64,000 nucleotides of DNA from Mesorhizobium norvegicum (GTDB lineage: Bacteria; Pseudomonadota; Alphaproteobacteria; Rhizobiales; Rhizobiaceae), in the NCBI RefSeq assembly GCF_004919685.1, contig NZ_SMYZ01000088.1:1-64000 (forward strand), written 5' to 3'. Shown here in pieces: positions 34,044 to 41,974 of this stretch. How positions within the stretch are numbered: position 1 is the stretch's first letter; every line of letters starts with the position of its first letter. Position numbers and translations under genes: made by a program. The notes under the pieces are model-generated. The model saw only the letters and a list, made by a program, of their open reading frames with translations. It searched no databases and was not told the DNA's origin.

Positions 34044-34994
34044 TCATTCGGAGCCTCTGCGTCCTTCAGCATTTCCCTCGCTCTCATCGATAGGTTCGCC
34101 TGGCTTTTTCGATACGCGAACGATCAGTTCGTCCACTCTTGAAACGAACAGCTTGAGAATCGGCGAGGTGTTTGACTTGCTGTAACCCACGGCCAGGTCG
34201 ATCGTTGGCGCTTCACCCTCTAGCGGACGGCTGACCACGGACCATGGCAGCAGATTCTTCGCATAGGCGGGCATAAGCGCCAACCCGCGGGTGGACGCGA
34301 CCAGGGACATGGCCATCGCCAAATTGTCCACCCCATGATCCGGTTTGATATCGAGCCCGGAGCGGCGCAGATAGTCCTCGGTCACGGCACGCAGCACGGT
34401 GGCTTTGTTCGAACCGCCGATGAAGATCTCGCCGGCCAATTCCCGCGGGTGAATCGCTTCGCGGCTGGTGAGGCGATGGTCGCTCGGCATCAGGACGATC
34501 AGCGGCTCGTGGTCCACCACCTCGTAGCACAGGTCGAAGGCCGGCTCGACGCGCAGGAAGGCCACGTCGAGCCGGCCACGGACGAGCGCCTCGGCGAGAT
34601 CCGGCGAATAGTCGCTCAAGATCGTGACATGGATGTCCTTCAGCTCGTCGCGCAGCACATTCATGGCCCGCGGCAGCCAGTTCATCTCGTGACCGGTTTG
34701 GAAGCCGATGGCAAACGTCTTTCGTGCAGGCTGTGCGGCCCTGCGCGCCGCTTCCACCGCGGCATCGACCTGCGCCAGCGCCAGTCTGGCATGGTCTAGA
34801 AGAGCCTTGCCCGCGGCAGTCAATTCGATGCCATGAACGCTGCGGGTCATCAACTGGACGCCAACCTCGTATTCGAGATCGCGGATTTGGCGGCTCAGCG
34901 AAGGCTGCGCCGTGTGCAGCCTTTTTTCAGCCGCCAGCGTCAGGCTGCCCTCCTCGGCGACGGCGACGAAGTAACGAAGGTGCCGTAGCTCCAT
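34044..34994 (-). CDS. LysR-family transcriptional regulator 1
   Basis: A 316-aa LysR regulator. The winged HTH MELRHLRYFVAVAEEGSLTL continues with AAEKRLHTAQPSLSRQIRDL (recognition helix). The effector domain (AIGFQTGHEMNWLPRAMNVL; VDVAFLRVEP-like FLRVEPAFDLCYEV) belongs to the BenM/CatM/HcaR-type class. The DNA-binding half is about 90% identical to that of the second LysR gene 1.3 kb away, while the effector halves differ completely. The ATG at 34994 is followed upstream by a copy of the shared intergenic module. Confidence 0.92.
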   Translation of the reverse strand: MELRHLRYFVAVAEEGSLTLAAEKRLHTAQPSLSRQIRDLEYEVGVQLMTRSVHGIELTAAGKALLDHARLALAQVDAAVEAARRAAQPARKTFAIGFQTGHEMNWLPRAMNVLRDELKDIHVTILSDYSPDLAEALVRGRLDVAFLRVEPAFDLCYEVVDHEPLIVLMPSDHRLTSREAIHPRELAGEIFIGGSNKATVLRAVTEDYLRRSGLDIKPDHGVDNLAMAMSLVASTRGLALMPAYAKNLLPWSVVSRPLEGEAPTIDLAVGYSKSNTSPILKLFVSRVDELIVRVSKKPGEPIDESEGNAEGRRGSE

Positions 34995-35000
34995 AGCGCC

Positions 35001-35068
35001 TTCCATATTTCCAAGGCATGCCGCCCAGCTTACAAAGCCTTTTTCGCGGGCGCTAGGGGAGGCCACAT
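35001..35068. repeat. LysR-type intergenic module, copy A (truncated)
   Basis: The segment contains TTCCATATTTCCAAGGCATG and CTTACAAAGCCTTTTTCGCG, shared with two further copies at 36324 and 37130. Copy A is cut off after GGCCACAT. In copy C the same sequence separates a LysR-type 5' end from an SDR gene, so it is probably the LysR operator/promoter region. Between A and B the similarity continues into the LysR coding start. Confidence 0.8.
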
Positions 35069-35360
35069 CACCACCCCGGCTTTTGACCGCAGCAGCTCGC
35101 GGTGGCTTGGGATCAGCGACCTGATCGCCGAACCCGAAGGGCCTTCCTTCATCTCCCGTACAGTTACGCACCGTCGTACAGACGGCGCTCGTGACACAAG
35201 ACCCTAACTGGACATGAAGATTTCGTTTCTGTCGTCAGACGTCGAACGGTGTTTTCAGGCTGACATTGCAACTGGACTCGTTTTCGGAGGCGGATCGCAT
35301 CAACGTCGACGGCTTCTCAGAATCCTCACCTCATTCGGCGGGGGCGCACTGTTGCTGCAT

Positions 35361-36317
35361 TCAAGACTGCACGTGCGACCCGCCGGCCCGGTGCACTTGC
35401 GTCCAGTCAAGCGCGGCCACCTCTTGTTTGACCCAAGTACAGAAGGCCTGCACATGAGGGTGCTCCCTCCGGCTTTTTGCGCAGACGAAGTGATAGGCTC
35501 GGCCCGAGCACAGGGCGAGCTCGACTGGTATCACGAGCCGCCCCGTGCGTAGGTCGTCATAGGCCAGCACATCGTGCGCAAGCAGCACGCCGGCACCTTC
35601 GCCTGCGGCATCGAGCGCGTGATCGGCGCTGTTGAAGCGCAGCCCGCGACTGACATCGACGGCGTCGACGCCTGCCGCCTTGAACCAGTCGGCCCAGTCT
35701 GGCACCTGGGCGCGGCCGGCGAGCGTGTCGTCATGGATCAGCGGCACACGCTTGAGCGCCTCCGGCCGCTCCAAAGGCCCGTGCATCTGGATCAGCCCAG
35801 GGCTGCATACCGGCACGATGGACAGCTCGATCAGCTTCTCGATCACAAGTGCCGAGTCAGCCGCAGCGTCGATCGGCAGGTTGCGTATCGCCACGTCGAC
35901 GCCGTCGGTCGTGAAATTGGCATTGCTGCCGGACGAGGAAACGCGAACGTCGATCTCGGGGTAAGCGCTTGCGAAGCGGTAGAGCCGCGGCGCCAGCCAG
36001 TTCGCGGTGAAGCCTGGCGGCGTGCTGATCACGACGAAAGTCCGTTTAATGGGTTGCGCGGCTCGCCGCGCTGCCTCCGCGGCCGCCTCCGCCTGAGTAA
36101 GCGCCAGCCGTGCATGGTCGAGGAAGGCGCGCCCGGCGGCGGTTAATTCGATACCGTGCACGCTTCGATTCATCAGCGGAACGCCGACCTCGTATTCGAG
36201 ATCGCGGATTTGGCGGCTCAGCGAAGGCTGCGCCGTGTGCAGCCTTTGCTCGGCCGCGAGCGTCAGGCTGCCCTCCTCGGCGACCGCGACGAAATAGCGA
36301 AGGTGCCGTAGCTCCAT
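35361..36317 (-). CDS. LysR-family transcriptional regulator 2 (GcvA/AmpR type)
   Basis: A 318-aa LysR regulator. The N-terminal 89 residues differ from LysR 1 at only about nine positions. The effector half is of the GcvA/DsdC class: STPPGFTANWLAPRLYRFAS, VDVAIRNLPID and WFKAAGVDAVDVSRGLRFNS. A full copy of the intergenic module lies upstream, but the gene formerly on its other side is now a CurA-like fragment. It may regulate the SDR cluster that begins at 37304. Confidence 0.92.
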   Translation of the reverse strand: MELRHLRYFVAVAEEGSLTLAAEQRLHTAQPSLSRQIRDLEYEVGVPLMNRSVHGIELTAAGRAFLDHARLALTQAEAAAEAARRAAQPIKRTFVVISTPPGFTANWLAPRLYRFASAYPEIDVRVSSSGSNANFTTDGVDVAIRNLPIDAAADSALVIEKLIELSIVPVCSPGLIQMHGPLERPEALKRVPLIHDDTLAGRAQVPDWADWFKAAGVDAVDVSRGLRFNSADHALDAAGEGAGVLLAHDVLAYDDLRTGRLVIPVELALCSGRAYHFVCAKSRREHPHVQAFCTWVKQEVAALDWTQVHRAGGSHVQS

Positions 36318-36323
36318 AGCGCC

Positions 36324-36490
36324 TTCCATCTTCAAGGCATGCCCCCCAGCTTACAAAGTCTTTTTCGCGGGCGCCAGGGGAGGCCACATGGCTTTCAACG
36401 ATAGCACATGTCTGGTCTCGGGTCTCTAAGCCTCGGGGCCAGAGGGTCCGCTCCCGTACTTTGCCGGTAGGGCACTAAATTGCGAGGATT
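36324..36490. repeat. LysR-type intergenic module, copy B (complete)
   Basis: About 165 bases aligning with copy C over the whole length, including AAGTCTTTTTCGCGGGCGCC, GCTTTCAACGA, GGTCTCTAA, GCCAGAGGGTCC and GCGAGGATT. It runs from just before LysR 2 to the point where the SDR start codon stands in copy C; here it joins pseudogene sequence instead. Confidence 0.8.
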
Positions 36491-36494
36491 GCGC

Positions 36495-36922
36495 GGTTCA
36501 CTGGTGGGACAGCTCGCCCAATTGGCCGGAGCGCGGCCTGCCCGGACGGGATCGACGTTTACTTCGAGAGCGTGGGCGGACCCGTGTGGCTAGCGGTGCT
36601 CCCGCTGCTCAACCGCTACGCGCGGGTGCCGGTCTGCGGGCTCATGGCCTTTTACAACAGCGTTCCACGATCTAATCGGGACATGCTGCCCTCCACTATG
36701 ATGACGATCGTGAGGCGCAGCCTTCTCGTTCAAGGCTATATCAACACCGGGTTCGTGGCCGATCACTATGCCAACTTCTTGCAGGAAGTCGGTGCACTCG
36801 TCGCATCTGGGCGCGTTCGCTATCGCGAAGATATTGTCGAGGGCCTTGAAGCGGCGCCGAAGGCGTTCATCGGAATGCTGTCCGGCCGAAACTTCGGCAA
36901 GCTGTTGGTTCGTGTTGGGTGA
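36495..36922 (+). pseudogene. CurA-like NADP-dependent oxidoreductase fragment
   Basis: A decayed medium-chain reductase. The first piece GSLVGQLAQLAGAR matches the dinucleotide-binding glycine region; after a deletion and frame change, ACPDGIDVYFESVGGPVW begins the C-terminal third (LPLLNRYARVPVCGLMAFYN, GLEAAPKAFIGMLSGRNFGK, LLVRVG stop), closely like E. coli CurA. The N-terminal 150 or so residues and about 40 internal residues are missing. It directly follows module copy B. Confidence 0.78.
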
Positions 36923-37129
36923 GGCTCGACGTGCTCAGGGAGATCCGCTCCTCTAATTCAGCGGACATCCGGTCTGCGATTTGTATTGCTGTCCGGACTG
37001 CGGGAGCACTCTGCTGGGCGCATTGGTCGTCGATGTCCTGAAGAGTGGCATCTACGACCTTCGGGCTGCCGTTGAGCGCAGTAGAGTTTGGGCTGTCACG
37101 CGGCCTACTGGAGCCGCCGGCTTAAGTCG

Positions 37130-37301
37130 TTCCATATCTCCAAGGCATGCCCCGCTGCTTACAAAGTCTTTTTCGCGGGCGCCAGGGGAGACTACATCGC
37201 TTTCAACGAAAGTACCTGCGATTGGTCCCGGTCTCTAAAAGCCGCGGCCAGAGGGTCCACTTCCTTACTCTGCCGTAGGGCAGCAAACTGCGAGGATTAC
37301 A
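37130..37301. repeat. LysR-type intergenic module, copy C (functional context)
   Basis: The third copy of the module, ending two bases before the ATG of the SDR gene at 37304. It carries the likely promoter and ribosome site (GAGGATTACAAA) of the catabolic cluster. The LysR end is lost: upstream sequence does not continue into a LysR gene. Confidence 0.8.
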
Positions 37302-37303
37302 AA

Positions 37304-38050
37304 ATGAGCACTCAAGTTGTTTTGATCACCGGTGGACTGACCGGCATCGGGCGCGCTGCCGCCGTCGCCTTTGCCAGGAAGGGCGCCAAGGTGGTCGTCG
37401 CCGGTCGGCGTGACGAGGCTGGCCAGACGCTCGTCAAGGAGTTGCGTTCGCTCGGTTCGGAGGCAGAGTTCATCAATGCCGACGTCCGCAAGGAGGACGA
37501 TGTCCGCGCTATGGTCGATAAGACCGTCGCGCAGTTTGGGCGCCTTGATGTCGCGGTGAATAACGCCGCGACCGAAGGCGATCGCGGTCTGATCACAGAC
37601 CAGACATCCGAAAGCTTTGCCGCGACCTTCGACACGAATGTTCTCGGCGTGGTCCTGAGCATGAAGCACGAGGTGCGTGCCATGCAGGCCCAAGGGAGTG
37701 GCAGCATCATCAACATCTCCTCGACCTACGGGCACGAGGGCGCGGCCGGCGCCTCGCTCTATGTCGGCGCCAAGCATGCCGTCGAAGGCATCACCAAGTC
37801 GGTGGCGCTCGAAGTCGCCAAGTCGGGAATTCGGGTGAATGCCGTCTCGCCTGGCCCCACGGACACCGGCATGCTTACTCGCTTCACCGAGACGGCAGAG
37901 AACAAGGCGGCCCTGGTAGCACAGGTTCCGCTGGGTCGACTCGGACTCTCCGAGGAGGTTGCCGACGGCATCGTCTTCATCGGATCGGACGAGGCTAGGT
38001 TCATCACCGGTCACGTCCTCAACGTCGATGGCGGACACAGCGCTAACTGA
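37304..38050 (+). CDS. SDR-family oxidoreductase, first gene of LysR-linked cluster
   Basis: A 248-aa classical short-chain dehydrogenase: cofactor motif TGGLTGIGRAA, NNAAT, the catalytic Ser in NISSTYGHEG, YVGAKHAV (Tyr/Lys) and the C-terminal ITGHVLNVDGGHSAN. An Arg-rich AGRRDEA after beta2 suggests NADP(H). The start at 37304 is at the end of module copy C. Typical glucose 1-dehydrogenase/FabG-like relatives give no substrate. Confidence 0.9.
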   Translation: MSTQVVLITGGLTGIGRAAAVAFARKGAKVVVAGRRDEAGQTLVKELRSLGSEAEFINADVRKEDDVRAMVDKTVAQFGRLDVAVNNAATEGDRGLITDQTSESFAATFDTNVLGVVLSMKHEVRAMQAQGSGSIINISSTYGHEGAAGASLYVGAKHAVEGITKSVALEVAKSGIRVNAVSPGPTDTGMLTRFTETAENKAALVAQVPLGRLGLSEEVADGIVFIGSDEARFITGHVLNVDGGHSAN

Positions 38051-38142
38051 CCCTGTTCGGGCGACCGGGATTGCGCAAGGGACCCACTATTACGACCCAC
38101 GCCCGATCAACGCGCGGGCATCAAGCGGAAGGACGGACTTCA

Positions 38143-38583
38143 ATGGCTGACGTGATCAAGAAGCACAGCATTTCTTCTGAGCTTGCACAGAAAATGGTGG
38201 CGGAGGCGACAGCGAAAGCAAGCGCGCTCGGCGTTAGCGAGAACGTCGCGATCCTCGACGACGGCGGCAATCTCAAGGCCTTCAGCCGGATGGATGGGGC
38301 CCCGATCCTCTCCATCGAGATGGCGCAGAACAAGGCGTACACCGCTCTGTTCGGTGTTTCCACTCAGGACTTTTTCAACTTTATCCAAGGCGACCCCTCG
38401 CTTTTGGCCGGTATCCCCACGCTCGCGCGTGTGGCGGCGTGGGGCGGCGGGTTTCCCATCAAGATCAACGGAGAGATTGTCGGCGCGATCGGGCTGAGCG
38501 GGGCACCCACGGTCCAGAATGATGTCGACTGCGCGAAAGCAGCCCTGGCGCTCGTACACGATGCGGTGCCGACTGAACAATAA
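38143..38583 (+). CDS. GlcG/HbpS-family heme-binding-like protein
   Basis: A 146-aa single GlcG/HbpS domain: SSELAQKMVAEATAKASALG, VAILDDGGNLKAFSRMDGAP, AQNKAYTALFG and GGGFPIKINGEIVGAIGLSG. Family members bind heme or small organic acids; here the neighbourhood suggests an accessory catabolic role. AAGGAC precedes the ATG at 38143. It lies 92 bases after the SDR and 13 before the NTF2-hydrolase gene. Confidence 0.88.
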   Translation: MADVIKKHSISSELAQKMVAEATAKASALGVSENVAILDDGGNLKAFSRMDGAPILSIEMAQNKAYTALFGVSTQDFFNFIQGDPSLLAGIPTLARVAAWGGGFPIKINGEIVGAIGLSGAPTVQNDVDCAKAALALVHDAVPTEQ

Positions 38584-38596
38584 GGGAGCGACCATA

Positions 38597-39946
38597 ATGA
38601 ATCCTGACCACCAGACCGCGCCGCGATGGCCAACGGACAGCAGGACAGAGACATTGATGGGCGACCAATCAAATAGCGAACAGAGCAAGGCCGTGGTGGA
38701 TGCCTATTATCAGGCCGGCGTGGAGGGCCGGCTAACGGACTTCGCCCAGTACCTGCATCCCGATTTTACGACAACGGCGCCCAACTATCTCCCCTGGGGT
38801 GGAGTTCATCCAGGGGCGGCGTTCTTCCGCGACGAAGTCCTTGCCAACCTCCCCGATGTGCTCGACTTCGGCCGGTTCCGCTACGACAGCCTCATTGCGG
38901 AGAACGGCCGCGTGGTGGCGCTCGTGAATTTCGGCATCACCGGCAGCGACGCAATGATCAAGATCTCCGAGCACTGGACCGTAAAGAACGGCAAGGCCAC
39001 CTCGATCTGGGTCGCCTATTTCGAGCCGCAGACCCTGCTCGAGAAGCTCGGCAGCGCACCCGGCGCTAGCCGCCCATCCAAAGGAGATATGGACATGACC
39101 GCACACACACACCAGACCGCACCGACACAGTTCGTCGAGGCCAACGGAATCCGCTTCGCCTATCGCCGGTTCGGCAAGGCCGGCGGCGTGCCGCTCGTTT
39201 TCAATCAGCACTACCTCGGCACCATGGATTACTGGGACCCGGCGGTGACCGATGGCTTTGCTCGCGGCCGCGAGGTGATCTTGTTCGACAACGCGGGCGT
39301 CTCCAGCAGCTCCGGCGAGGTCCCGACCACATTCGAACAGATGGCCGCCAACGCCATCGCCTTCATCAAGGCACTGGGCCTGAAGCAAGTCGACATATTT
39401 GGTTTCTCGATCGGCGGCCTGGTCGTGCAGGAAATCACTTTGCAGGCGCCCGATCTCGTTCGCAGGATGATCGTCGATGGCGCAGGTCCGCGCGGCGGTC
39501 AGGGAATGGAGCTGATAGCCCAGGCTACAGGGCGGCTCTTTGGCGCCCACCCCCACGATCCGCCCGAGAGTGTCTGGCTCGCGGTTAAGTTCAGTCCGTC
39601 CGCGGCGGGCCAGGCGGCGGGACGGGAGTACCTGAAGCGCACGCATCTTCGGCAAGAGGGACGCGATCCCGAAGTGAACGACAAGGTGTCGCCCGCCCAG
39701 GTCGAAGCGATTCGCAATTGGGGTGTCCAGAAAGAGGGGTCGGACGACTATCTGAAGACGATCAAGCAGCCAACTCTCATCGTGAACGGCAGTAACGACG
39801 TGAACATACCCACGGTGAACTCTTTCATCATGCAGCAGAACATGCCGTATGCGGAGCTGATCATCTACCCCGACTCCAATCACGGTGCGCACCACCAGTA
39901 CCCGGAGCTCTTCGTTGAACACGCGACTCTGTTTTTGAACGCGTGA
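38597..39946 (+). CDS. NTF2-like domain fused in frame to alpha/beta hydrolase
   Basis: A 449-aa reading frame without a stop between two usually separate proteins. Residues about 25-160 are a SnoaL/NTF2-like domain (AVVDAYYQAGVEGRLTDFAQ, YLHPDFTTTAPNYLPWGGVH, FFRDEVLANL). From residue 167 an alpha/beta hydrolase begins (nucleophile GFSIGG, oxyanion NQHYLG, GSNDVNI acid region, DSNHGAH catalytic His). Inside the frame, AAAGGAG lies eight bases before the ATG at 39095, so the hydrolase is probably also made alone. GGGAG precedes the first ATG at 38597. The fusion may be real or due to loss of the first stop. Confidence 0.75.
   Translation: MNPDHQTAPRWPTDSRTETLMGDQSNSEQSKAVVDAYYQAGVEGRLTDFAQYLHPDFTTTAPNYLPWGGVHPGAAFFRDEVLANLPDVLDFGRFRYDSLIAENGRVVALVNFGITGSDAMIKISEHWTVKNGKATSIWVAYFEPQTLLEKLGSAPGASRPSKGDMDMTAHTHQTAPTQFVEANGIRFAYRRFGKAGGVPLVFNQHYLGTMDYWDPAVTDGFARGREVILFDNAGVSSSSGEVPTTFEQMAANAIAFIKALGLKQVDIFGFSIGGLVVQEITLQAPDLVRRMIVDGAGPRGGQGMELIAQATGRLFGAHPHDPPESVWLAVKFSPSAAGQAAGREYLKRTHLRQEGRDPEVNDKVSPAQVEAIRNWGVQKEGSDDYLKTIKQPTLIVNGSNDVNIPTVNSFIMQQNMPYAELIIYPDSNHGAHHQYPELFVEHATLFLNA
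39095..39946 (+). CDS. Alpha/beta hydrolase, internal start of the fused frame
   Basis: Alternative 283-aa product starting MTAHTHQTAPTQFVEANGIR. The internal AAAGGAG with eight-base spacing is the best ribosome site in the locus. The fold and catalytic triad are complete (Ser in GFSIGG, Asp near IVNGSNDVNIP, His in DSNHGAHHQYP), so it would be active by itself. It is listed separately because it decides how many proteins are made here. Confidence 0.6.
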   Translation: MTAHTHQTAPTQFVEANGIRFAYRRFGKAGGVPLVFNQHYLGTMDYWDPAVTDGFARGREVILFDNAGVSSSSGEVPTTFEQMAANAIAFIKALGLKQVDIFGFSIGGLVVQEITLQAPDLVRRMIVDGAGPRGGQGMELIAQATGRLFGAHPHDPPESVWLAVKFSPSAAGQAAGREYLKRTHLRQEGRDPEVNDKVSPAQVEAIRNWGVQKEGSDDYLKTIKQPTLIVNGSNDVNIPTVNSFIMQQNMPYAELIIYPDSNHGAHHQYPELFVEHATLFLNA

Positions 39947-40008
39947 CGACGACGGCAAGACCGCTGAGTAGCAACGACGCCGTTCCCCAACCAGAAGGCG
40001 GCCTGAAC

Positions 40009-40362
40009 ATGATCGAGAAGTCCATCAAAATTCCCGGCCCTGATCATCCGATCACGATCGAAGCCAATCCAGCTCGTGTCGTGGTTACGCTGGGCGGCCA
40101 GACGATAGCCGACACCGCCGCAGCGCTGACGCTCCGGGAGGCGGCCTATCCGGCCGTGCAATACATCCCCCGCCGCGACGTCGACATGGCGGCGCTCATG
40201 CGGAGCGACCACACGACCTATTGTCCCTACAAGGGCGACGCCTCGTACTTCAGCATTCCCGCCGGCTACGAGACGCCCTTCCCAGCGATGGCTGAAATCA
40301 AGGGCTACGTCGCTTTCTATCCCGACCGTGTGGACGCCATCGAGGAACGGCCGGGCGGCTAG
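40009..40362 (+). CDS. DUF427 domain protein
   Basis: A 117-aa DUF427 protein: KIPGPDHPITIEANPARVVV, ALTLREAAYPAVQYIPRRDV, HTTYCPYKGDASYFSIPAG (Cys of CPYKG) and YVAFYPDRVD. Family members have a small beta-tent fold and unknown activity; they are often next to GST or hydrolase genes. ATG at 40009 fits the family N-terminus; a GTG at 39943 overlapping the hydrolase stop is possible. Confidence 0.88.
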   Translation: MIEKSIKIPGPDHPITIEANPARVVVTLGGQTIADTAAALTLREAAYPAVQYIPRRDVDMAALMRSDHTTYCPYKGDASYFSIPAGYETPFPAMAEIKGYVAFYPDRVDAIEERPGG

Positions 40363-40458
40363 CCGCTTCCGCGCGGGCAAGCCAAGCCTAAGGCCCGGCA
40401 GCCAACCGACTAGGCGCTGACGTGGATCCTTCATACGAAACCTGATTGGAGAAGACCC

Positions 40459-41091
40459 TTGAAACTCTATCACTCCAACGGCTCGCCCAATTCCCGCCGC
40501 GTGCGAATCCTGATCGCCGAGAAGGGCCTCGACATCGAACTGGCGCCCGTCGATCTGGGCGCGAAGGAACAGTTCTCGGATGCCTATCGAGCCATCAATG
40601 CCCGCGCGGTTGTCCCGACCCTCGTGCTCGATGACGGCACCGCGATCGGCGAGGTGCCCGCGATCATGCGCTACCTTGACGAGGCCTATCCCAAGGTCCC
40701 GCTACTCGGCGTAACGCCAAAGGAGAAGGCACTCATCACCATGTGGGAACGCCGCGCAGAGCTTGAGGGCTTCGCCTCCGTCATGGAGGGAGTGCGAAAC
40801 GCCGCCGCAGGCTTGAAAGGCCGCGCCTTCTCCGGTCCGCATGGCTACGATCAGATTCCGGCGCTGATCGAGCGCAGCAAGCAGCGGGTGGCTAATTTCT
40901 ACACCGATTTTGAGGCGAGACTGAAAGACGTCGAGTTCGTGGCGGGCGATCGGTTCTCAGCTGCGGATATCACCACGCTGGTCACTGTCGACTTCGCGAC
41001 GAAAGCCTTCGCCATGCCCATTCCCGACGACAGCGTCGCGCTCAAGCACTGGTACGACGCCGTCTCGGCTCGTCCGAGTGCAGCTGCTTAG
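40459..41091 (+). CDS. Glutathione S-transferase family protein
   Basis: A 210-aa cytosolic GST. N-terminal thioredoxin-like domain MKLYHSNGSPNSRRVRILIA (catalytic Ser region SPNSRRV), VVPTLVLDDGTAIGEVPAIM with the cis-Pro and glutathione-binding E(V)PAI, then the helical domain ending DVEFVAGDRFSAADITTLVT. TTG start at 40459 preceded by GGAG. A truncated relative lies at 44085. Confidence 0.92.
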   Translation: MKLYHSNGSPNSRRVRILIAEKGLDIELAPVDLGAKEQFSDAYRAINARAVVPTLVLDDGTAIGEVPAIMRYLDEAYPKVPLLGVTPKEKALITMWERRAELEGFASVMEGVRNAAAGLKGRAFSGPHGYDQIPALIERSKQRVANFYTDFEARLKDVEFVAGDRFSAADITTLVTVDFATKAFAMPIPDDSVALKHWYDAVSARPSAAA

Positions 41092-41146
41092 CAGACACCG
41101 ACGGCGGCTGCGACGGGCGTCCTCGGGCGAACAAGGAGACATTGAG

Positions 41147-41866
41147 ATGAGCGAGCTGCTCGATGCCGTGATCACCGCCCATGGCGGCCTGGATCGCTGG
41201 AACGGCGCGCGTTCGGTGGACGTGACGTTCAACTTCTCCGGGGCACTTCTCGACCTGAAGGGCTTTCCCGGCCATCACCGGCCCACAGCCTCGGTCGATG
41301 TCCGACACCCCCGCGTGGTCATGCAGCGGCTTGACGGTGACCCGGACGATCGTTGGATTTTCACCAAGGACCGCGTGTGGATCGAACATCGCGACGGCTG
41401 GACCGTAGAGGAACGATCCGATCCCCGCGCTGCTTTTGCCGGGCACGTCCGGGAGACGCCGTGGGACCGGCTGCATCTGACATATTTCCTGGGCTACGCG
41501 ATCTGGAACTACCTGACAGCGCCATTCCTGTTCGCGTGGCCGGGCTTCAACTCCCAAGAGCTCGATCCGCATGTCGAAGGCCGGGAGACGTGGCGCGTGC
41601 TCGAAGTGACCTACCCGGACAACATCCCAGCGCACACCAAGACGCAACTGCTCTATTTCGATGATACCTTCATGCTCAAGCGTTGGGACTATGAAACCGA
41701 CGTGCTCGGCGGAGTGGCTGCGCATTATTGCTACGATCCGGTGACGGTCGACGGAATTGTCTTTCCGACATTGCGCCGCGTGGTTCGGCGAACATCGGAC
41801 GGCCCGCTTTTGTCAGGCCGCACGTCGTTCGTGCTCGACTATACGGACGTGGAGGTCCGGACATGA
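41147..41866 (+). CDS. Conserved hypothetical protein of the LysR-linked cluster
   Basis: A 239-aa soluble, beta-rich protein: MSELLDAVITAHGGLDRWNG, then VTFNFSGALLDLKGFPGHHR, VWIEHRDGWTVEERSDPRAA and THTKTQLLYFDDTFMLKRWD-like strands, ending TSFVLDYTDVEVRT. The pattern (HGGLDRWN... repeating strands with YFDDTFMLKR.DY) resembles outer-membrane lipoprotein-carrier-like beta shells, but without signal peptide. No function is known. AAGGAGACATTGAG precedes the ATG. Confidence 0.75.
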   Translation: MSELLDAVITAHGGLDRWNGARSVDVTFNFSGALLDLKGFPGHHRPTASVDVRHPRVVMQRLDGDPDDRWIFTKDRVWIEHRDGWTVEERSDPRAAFAGHVRETPWDRLHLTYFLGYAIWNYLTAPFLFAWPGFNSQELDPHVEGRETWRVLEVTYPDNIPAHTKTQLLYFDDTFMLKRWDYETDVLGGVAAHYCYDPVTVDGIVFPTLRRVVRRTSDGPLLSGRTSFVLDYTDVEVRT

Positions 41867-41974
41867 GATGGACGATCAACGATCGCTCAGACCGGACCGT
41901 TAGCGCAAACTAACTCGTGAAGTTGAGGTGGCACGCAGGCGGCGTCCTGCGACCAATCAGAAGGACACTCGACA

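Noticed and set aside
38732..39958. 408-codon minus-strand frame opposite the NTF2-hydrolase gene
   Set aside because: Shadow frame; the plus-strand protein has complete domains and a ribosome site.
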